NCBI GenBank assembly: GCA_963920765.1
Contig: OY987244.1
Location: 23,912,358 to 23,976,357, forward strand
Source of the DNA: Ulota crispa
Taxonomy: Eukaryota; Streptophyta; Bryopsida; Orthotrichales; Orthotrichaceae
Direction: 5' to 3'
Length of the DNA stretch: 64,000 nucleotides
Both the position numbers and the translations under genes were made by a program. The notes under the pieces were generated by a model. The model ran no database searches, had not been told where the DNA came from, and worked only from the letters and a program-made list of their open reading frames with translations. How positions within the stretch are numbered: the stretch's first letter is position 1; the number at the start of each line of letters is the position of its first letter. This document shows positions 58,092 through 64,000 of the stretch, in pieces.

Positions 58092-60041
58092 TATTATTGG
58101 ACATGCGAGCAATGGAGGTGAGGCCTCTCGTCTACATGACCAAGACTACATTCACAATGGTAAAAAGCTATTAAATCCGCTAGACAGTAATGTTAGAACT
58201 CTTTGACTAGGCGTTGATATGGCCCTCCATCAACAAATATATTAAGTGTACAATTGTTTTACTATAGACAAGCATGGGTTATTGCAAGAGGATTACGAGA
58301 GGAGGGATAGATAGAATTGGGCAAGTGCTCAAAGGTTATGTTCAAGTAAGGTCCAAAAGTGTCTCAAGAAGTTTCAAGAATCTACTGATTTGCATCGCGA
58401 GAGAACTCTAGGGATAGAAATGTACCTAGAGATTTGTGCCGAGTATATCGACATTTTCCTCTCTTCATGTCATGACCTGCACTCTAGGATTGTGAAGGCT
58501 AGTAAAGTTTCATTTTTTTCCGTTTGTGAAAACTATGGTTGAGCCATGGGAATCATAGTGTCATGGAGAATACTGAGTCTGTAAACCCTAAACCGTATTT
58601 TATTAGCTAGTAGTGTTTCTTAGACATTCAACTATCTTGTCACTTTGTTGTGTTGCTCATATGCCATTTTTGTGATAAGTACCCTCACTTAGAAGTACCT
58701 TTACACCTTACTGGAAGTGACTCCTATGAGGTGTTTTTTTCCAAAATAGGGGGGATGGTGGAAATGGAAAGGGCTTATGATTTTCAAGAATTGCTTAGTG
58801 CTGCCAACACAGTTAACCACCTTACATATAGAATATGGGGGAATGGTCTGAAATTTGCTAGGGCCCGTAATAAAATGAACAACATATGAGCAAAACTGCA
58901 CAAACTACAAAAAGTTGAGGTTCACCCAAATCTAGGAGACTATAGTGCAATTTCTACTAACGAGGTTATTGTAGAAGCTTTGAAGGAGGGTTTGCAGGAG
59001 GCTCAAAAGATGATTAATGCCTTAAACATAGCCCCAAATCCTCAAGCTCTTGCAAAAACTAAAATTTGGTTTCATAAGCCCTGGATGGCAGAGATGTTGG
59101 AGAGGCATTCTTTTGCTTATGTTGTAGGTTTGAGACTAGTTTCAAGTGAAGATGGCAATATGGAGGTATTACGTGCCAATTTGGACTAGATTGAACAAGA
59201 CCGCCAAAGAGGTGCGGAATTATGAGATATAGAAACCTCTACAGCCTTGAGCATGGAAGAGGAACCATTTGATGATGGCGTTCTTGCCATAACGGTCCTA
59301 GACAGCAAAACGAGCAACCTAATCTTGGACATGTTGGACCAGCACGAGGATCACATGCATGCAGTACCTGTCCCAACAAAAGTTGAGGCTTTTGTAGAAT
59401 TTGATAGAAATAGAATATTCAAGTCTAATTTGGCTGGACAATTGAACGGTAACCCTTTTCTATCAAAAGATAAAGTAACTTGCGTCAAGAAATCCCTCTA
59501 CTTTATTAATAGTGAGGATTACTTGAACGCCACTGGAAGTTCTAATACTTGTCTTGTAGGGATTGGCTCGGATGTTGGAGTTTACTTTGTGCAAAGGTCT
59601 ATTGTTAGCAGAGCCTCCATGGTGAATGCTGCTAAGAAAAGGGGACAATGTCGAGCTTCACGAGCAGGCAAGGCCACATCTACAAATTCCAATGTGGATG
59701 AGGGCACCTGGTGGATTGGCCAAATCTAGAAAATGCATAGACGTGCAGATGGAAATTCTTGAGGTTCCTTAAAGCAGCCCATTGATCTCACCAAACATGA
59801 TGTAAGTGGAGGTAAAAAAGCGGTCTAAGTGTCCAATGTTGAAGTTGTATTGTACTACTACACTTGTGTAGGAGGGCAGTATAGATTCAAATATGATTTG
59901 ACTGATTCTACATGGATTAGTCTAGAGGCAGTTATCACAAATATGAGTTTGTCCTATAATTGTGATTTTGCAATTTACACTATGGACCTCAAGGACGCTG
60001 TGAATTTGAATGAACCTGTTGCTAACAACAATGCGGAATAG
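58092..60041 (+). pseudogene. Decayed transposon-type gene, superfamily unassigned
   Basis: Outside the outer CACTA, a plus-strand reading frame broken by stops encodes LEICAEYIDIFLSSCHDLHS and RIVKASKVSFFSV (58,420-58,530). Then come VPLHLTGSDSYEVFFSKIGG and MVEMERAYDFQELLSAANTV (58,690-58,810), EALKEGLQEAQKMINAL (58,970-59,030) and KIWFHKPWMAEML. An acidic segment (59,250-59,340) is followed by IFKSNLAGQLNGNPFLSKDK and a basic tail. The SDSYExFFS core recalls the late S/T-x-D-x-x-E-x-F-F motif of some DNA transposases, but I cannot name the superfamily. Stops include TGA 58,887, TAG 59,187, TAG 59,727 and TAA near 59,826. The frame continues in the same register across several of them. Confidence 0.45.
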
Positions 60042-61830
60042 CTGTAGTATGACATGGAATCATGGGCTCTTGGGAATGGAGATACATATTGCCATGTTTC
60101 AAAAAATGCCATTTTGAAAAACTGAACATTCTTATAAGGTACGCATCACATTCTATCTTCATTACAGTCAAGTTTGCTTGCTTTGTAGTCATGAAGGTGT
60201 TGTGATATTCACTTCCCTTCTCTCTATAGTTATCCTTATACCCAATACATAGTACTTGTTGTTGCCGTAAGCAATGCTCTCATTTGTGGTAAGTACTTCT
60301 AGTTGATTTATTTCTCTGTTTTACTCTAACTTTAGTCATAGAAAAAATTTTGGATTGACATAAGGTGCAAGGGCGTGTTAGAAATTACTTATGCTTGACA
60401 AAATGTTACATTTTTTACACTTGCAAAGCAATTTGTGTTTGGAAGAGGAGGTGCTTACCCTATACCCGAGTGCCTACTATGTGTTGGTGTGATTCTTGTA
60501 AAGCATTGGAGCTATCAGAGGGAAGCTTCAATAAATATTTACTGGTCAATGAGTGGCATAAGACGTGTTGGAGATGTTGACAACCGCCATTCTAACTAGC
60601 TACAAAAGTAACTCCAAACAACAACATTCTCCTCATTCGAGCGGCCCTTTTATGCAAATAAATATTTTTAGTTCTTGTTCTAGAAATATCCAAATTGGAA
60701 TGTGAAACAAGAATTCCTTGGTGTTTTAAGTTTGCTGAATTCATGTTCATAGTTTGTATAGCACTAAACTCATACTCATTCAGAAATAATGCAGAACAAT
60801 TTCCTTTAGCAAATCATAACAAACTGAAATTAATGAGGGTGGATTTCATTCATTGAATCAGGGTTGTAAAGTACAACGTGTATGGATTACTTTGTTAGTC
60901 AATGTTATGGTTACTTTTGAAGTATTTAAATTTCCATCCTATAAACCTGTAAGCCTTGAATTCCCTAACATGATGGTTGTAATGACTTCACTGCAAACTT
61001 GAATTATAAAAGAGTGATGCAAATTATTTGTTATCTTACACCTGGATTTGCATGATTTCATAGGCCTGTCAATTGTAGCTATGCAACCATGACTAAATGT
61101 GGGTGCTGGCTACTTACCCTCATTCTATGTCAGTTCAAAGAGCAAATTTCACATCATGGGAGATCTCGCACAGATTACCAGACATTTCTCAGCACACAAG
61201 ATATTCTCTTATGATGACGTTCCTTTCAAGTTACCCATCACCTCCATACCAATATCCTTATCTTTAACCCAGTATGGAAGTTAGACTTCTGTGTACATTG
61301 TCATTGTAATTTTGTTTATAATTCTCTAAACTTGCTTGGAATTAATGTAATGCACTTTTTAGTTGAGGTCAAATTTTTGAGGATCTTCACTACACGAGGT
61401 TGCTTTGTATGATCGTTGTCTCCCCTTCAACACTTAACATAAACCCTCATTACACGCAGCACTTGGTGATTGTGGAAGAAGGAGAGGATTTGGATATCGG
61501 CATACGCTCTTCCTCATTTTCAGTGCCCGCTCAGCCGCAAGTACCCTGACATCTTTGCCTTTTTTGAATGAATTCACACTACTTCTAACCCTATGCACAT
61601 AATATTGTAATTCCATTGTGAAGGTTGCTAATTTCAAGTTTTATTTCATGTTACATCTTCTAATTCACTCCATCTGCTGCTTTGTTATTAGAGGTTCATG
61701 TTGCAATGGGCTCTACTGCAGAATATGCGGAGAATATAGCAAACAATGTCTTCCTTACTTTTGAGTCCAAAATATCCTCAAAGATTCTAAAAAGATTCTT
61801 AAATATTCTTGAAGATTCCAAAAAGATTCT
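60042..61830. other. AT-rich DNA; one Cys-rich short open frame
   Basis: Mostly nothing recognisable. The frame at 60,365-60,580 (plus) has CLTKCYIFYTCKAICVWKRR and CWCDSCKALELSEG, with Cys spacing that could be a zinc-binding remnant and a possible link to the broken gene just upstream. The remaining short frames look random. Confidence 0.3.
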
Positions 61831-61833
61831 CTA

Positions 61834-61864
61834 AGATCCTCAAAGATTCCAAGAGAATCTCAAA
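61834..61864 (+). repeat. 31-bp direct repeat, first copy, in an AAGATTC-rich tract
   Basis: The 31 bases from AGATCCTCAAAGATTCCAAG onward are identical to 63,910-63,940. Both sit in ~100-bp tracts of short repeats of the type (T/C)(C/T)AAAGATTC (61,765-61,885 and 63,885-63,985). They could be direct terminal repeats of a small element or a dispersed simple repeat. Confidence 0.6.
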
Positions 61865-61889
61865 GATTCTCAAATATTCATGATGTTGT

Positions 61890-62940
61890 AGCACAAGAAA
61901 GTACTTATCCTCTTATTAACATTCAAAAGTGTTAAAATGCCAATAAGGTGACTCATTTTTGTTCCCACAGAGATTTGCTTTGTAGTTCTTGAAAGATGAC
62001 TAGAACAGGATGTAGAGATCCTATTTATAACACACATATACATACATACACACATACAAGAGAAATAACCGGAAGTTGTACTGTCACATACGGTCTAACT
62101 CCTAATTAGATCTTCTTGTACTCACAAACTATTCGGACGTCCGGAAGGAGTGTCCAAATCCTGTACCTCTTTCAAATCCAACCGCAACACACAAGACACG
62201 TTACAGAAGTTTAGCCTCTATATCAAAGGGTTCTGCAATTTGATTAAGGAAGGTTGCGTGAAATCCTACCCTTTGAGAGTTTAGAGTGAGTGAAGTATCA
62301 CTAAACAAAACAACAACAAAGAACACAAAAACAACATGGTGTAATTACTTCTTCATAGCCAATCCGGAATTGATTCCAGACAGACAGGTTGCATAGGAAA
62401 CTCCTACAACCTCAACATACTACAATGACAAACCCTTTTTGACATAATTCCTAGTGCTAAGATGGTAACCAGATAATTAAAGGATCCCTACTCCTTTGCT
62501 CACAATCACTCTTGGTGGTAGTGGAACCTCTCAACCATCAGCTAGCATGCGTTGGGATTGCTATCCGGACGCACACAACCTAAGACTGGCTATCCCTCAC
62601 AAGAGTACCCGGATCGTAAACCCAAACAAGAACTGCCCCCTAGTACACAAAATTTTCCAACCACCTCTCTACTGGCTCCAGGAACCGGATCAAATAGGAT
62701 TCGAGGATTATCTTCTCTTTCCAATGCTCAACGTCCGGATACCTGCAATAAAGAATGGTTCTACTCAGCATACTAACAGCAAACCAAGTGATCAATTCAA
62801 AATCTTGAAGTAAATGCTCGGAACTTTGTTTTGCATTAAGAGAATTGAAAGTAAGAGAACACCTAGGGCAACAATCTTAGTTTTGCCGTTAATAGCTAAT
62901 CCTTGAGGAACCCCTAAAGGTTCCCTACCAAAACGCTACT
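61890..62940. other. No gene seen
   Basis: AT-rich DNA with CA/TA-rich simple sequence near 62,035-62,060 and several TCCGGA words. The open frames at 62,496-62,813 are short and overlap in two registers without recognisable motif. Confidence 0.35.
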
Positions 62941-62946
62941 GACCAA

Positions 62947-63225
62947 GAATGATACATGTCATTCCCTATTCTAAAAAGTTGTGGACCTACAGACTCCATG
63001 TTGCAAAGTTCCACCAAAAGTAGATCTCAGATCCGGACATTCCGGGTTTGAGATTCCTAGCTTGCTAGGGAATGACACGTGTCATTTCCTAATCCATAAA
63101 GCTGTGGACCCCCCTTTATGTGGCCAAGTCTACCAAAAGTAGATCTCAAATCCATAAATTCCGAATCTGAGAACCTGGATTGTTAGGAAATGACATGTGT
63201 CATTTTCTAATCCAGATAGCAACCC
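62947..63225. repeat. ~120-bp tandem repeat, three copies, each with a G-box-like palindrome
   Basis: Units start near 62,947, 63,069 and 63,187. They share GAATGACA(C/T)GTGTCATT, CCTAATCCA, GTGGACC and CACCAAAAGTAGATCTCA. The middle copy contains ATGACACGTGTCAT, a perfect palindrome around CACGTG. The others carry one or two changes. Confidence 0.7.
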
Positions 63226-63252
63226 TGGATCTACTCAAAGATCCTCCCACCA

Positions 63253-63660
63253 AAACTGACTTCCGGTCTAGGATCCGGTTCTTGATTCACCAAAAATCCC
63301 TATATCACCCCAAATAGACTCTTCCGGATCTGGTTCCTTCTTGCTGGTTGACGTCTTGGTAGCGCGGGTTTGACTTGCTTTGGTGCGGCCCGTGTGTCTA
63401 CTTCTTCCCCTTCCGCGCAAGTGCCAAAGCCTACGGATTTGAGTCTCCCAATTTGTCTTGCAAATCACCTGAGATGTCTTCATTCTCCAAGGATACTGAG
63501 GATAAGTCATCATCAAGGTCAATTCTGAAAAGTGAGGTTGTCTTCTGCTTCACCAAATTTGGAGTCCCTGATTCTTTGTTGTCGTCCAAAACTGACTTCT
63601 AGTCCAGGATCCGGTTCTTGATTTATCCAAATCCTTGTATTGCCTCGGATAGACTATTCT
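63253..63660. repeat. Direct repeat of ~75 bp, copies about 335 bp apart
   Basis: AAAACTGACTTCCGGTCTAG followed by GATCCGGTTCTTGATTCA (63,253 onward) recurs, diverged, from about 63,588 (AAAACTGACTTCTAGTCCAG). The text between has broken frames with no motif. Confidence 0.6.
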
Positions 63661-63909
63661 AGATAATAGTTTCAACTTAGAGAGGAAATTATTTCTGGTT
63701 TGAAAGGAAACTCTTATTTCCTTGTTAATTGTTTTAAGTACTTAAAGAACTGTCAAATTTTTTAACCAATAATTTCAATAAATTTTCTCCTTTACTATGT
63801 AAAAGCAAAAATTTGCTCAAGGATACATTACATATCCTTATTTATTATTAAAAACACTAAAGTTCAGTTTCCAAGTTGCGACACTTGAAGATTCCAAAGA
63901 GATTTTCAA

Positions 63910-63940
63910 AGATCCTCAAAGATTCCAAGAGAATCTCAAA
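63910..63940 (+). repeat. 31-bp direct repeat, second copy
   Basis: Identical to 61,834-61,864. Followed 44 bp later by two telomere-like CCCTAAA units (63,984-63,997) at the window edge. Confidence 0.6.
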
Positions 63941-64000
63941 TTTTCTCAAAGATTCTAAAAATATTCTCAAATATTCTTAAAGACCCTAAACCCTAAACCT

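Noticed and set aside
61834..63940. LTR retrotransposon bounded by direct repeats
   Set aside because: No reverse transcriptase, integrase, primer-binding site or polypurine tract is visible, and the shared part is only 31 bp in a simple-repeat tract.
63984..64000. Chromosome end
   Set aside because: There are only two CCCTAAA units and they run off the window; a similar doublet at 53,437 lies inside an insertion. Interstitial telomere-like motifs are common.

Overview
This is plant nuclear DNA made almost entirely of transposable elements. I see no host housekeeping gene, rRNA or tRNA. The reasons for calling it a land plant are TNP2-type CACTA transposases with the plant domain set (transposase-associated, Transposase_21, DUF4218, DUF4216), Ptta/En/Spm-type accessory genes, spliced genes with GT/AG borders, and short TTTAGGG-type motifs. 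The SWIM-finger transposase family and the size of the repeats remind me of non-seed plants (ferns, lycophytes, bryophytes) with large genomes. That is recollection rather than proof.

Layout. (1) 1-58,091 is most of an outer CACTA element whose left end lies beyond the window. It has a minus-strand TNP2 gene (1-1,479) and, just upstream on the same strand, an exon with a SET-like (lysine methyltransferase-like) domain (1,931-2,470) that may be joined to a transposase-associated domain exon. At the other end are a plus-strand Transposase_24-like gene (54,369-56,925), a field of TGACT-N6-AGTCA dyads and the right terminus at 58,091. (2) A complete second CACTA element of 28.3 kb (4,951-33,290) is nested in it. 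It has matching termini, a TTT target duplication and a reconstructable empty site. It has the same divergent plan: TNP2 on minus (6,573-11,241) and an accessory gene on plus (29,201-31,119). Its middle is filled by about 46 and about 50 copies of a ~147-bp unit in opposite orientations around a 2.1-kb centre. (3) A 16.8-kb insertion (36,827-53,588) interrupts a 111-bp tandem array (34,935-36,826, resuming at 53,589) in exact phase. It carries a Mutator-like transposase with a SWIM finger (minus) and, divergently on plus, a multi-exon gene with a ParB-like motif and a region resembling a beta-class DNA methyltransferase. (4) 58,092-64,000 holds the decayed remains of another unassigned TE gene and AT-rich or short-repeat DNA.

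How it fits together. Each CACTA element supplies a TNP2 transposase and a Transposase_24-like accessory protein from opposite ends. Dyad or tandem subterminal repeats are the likely binding sites. All genes are decayed by in-frame stops, many of them TAG where Gln (CAG) would fit, as expected from deamination of methylated CHG sites. Most striking is that two different elements each carry a chromatin- or DNA-modifying-type domain: a SET domain in the outer CACTA and a ParB/DNA-methyltransferase-like gene in the Mutator-like insertion. All coordinates of spliced genes are approximate and were read by eye.
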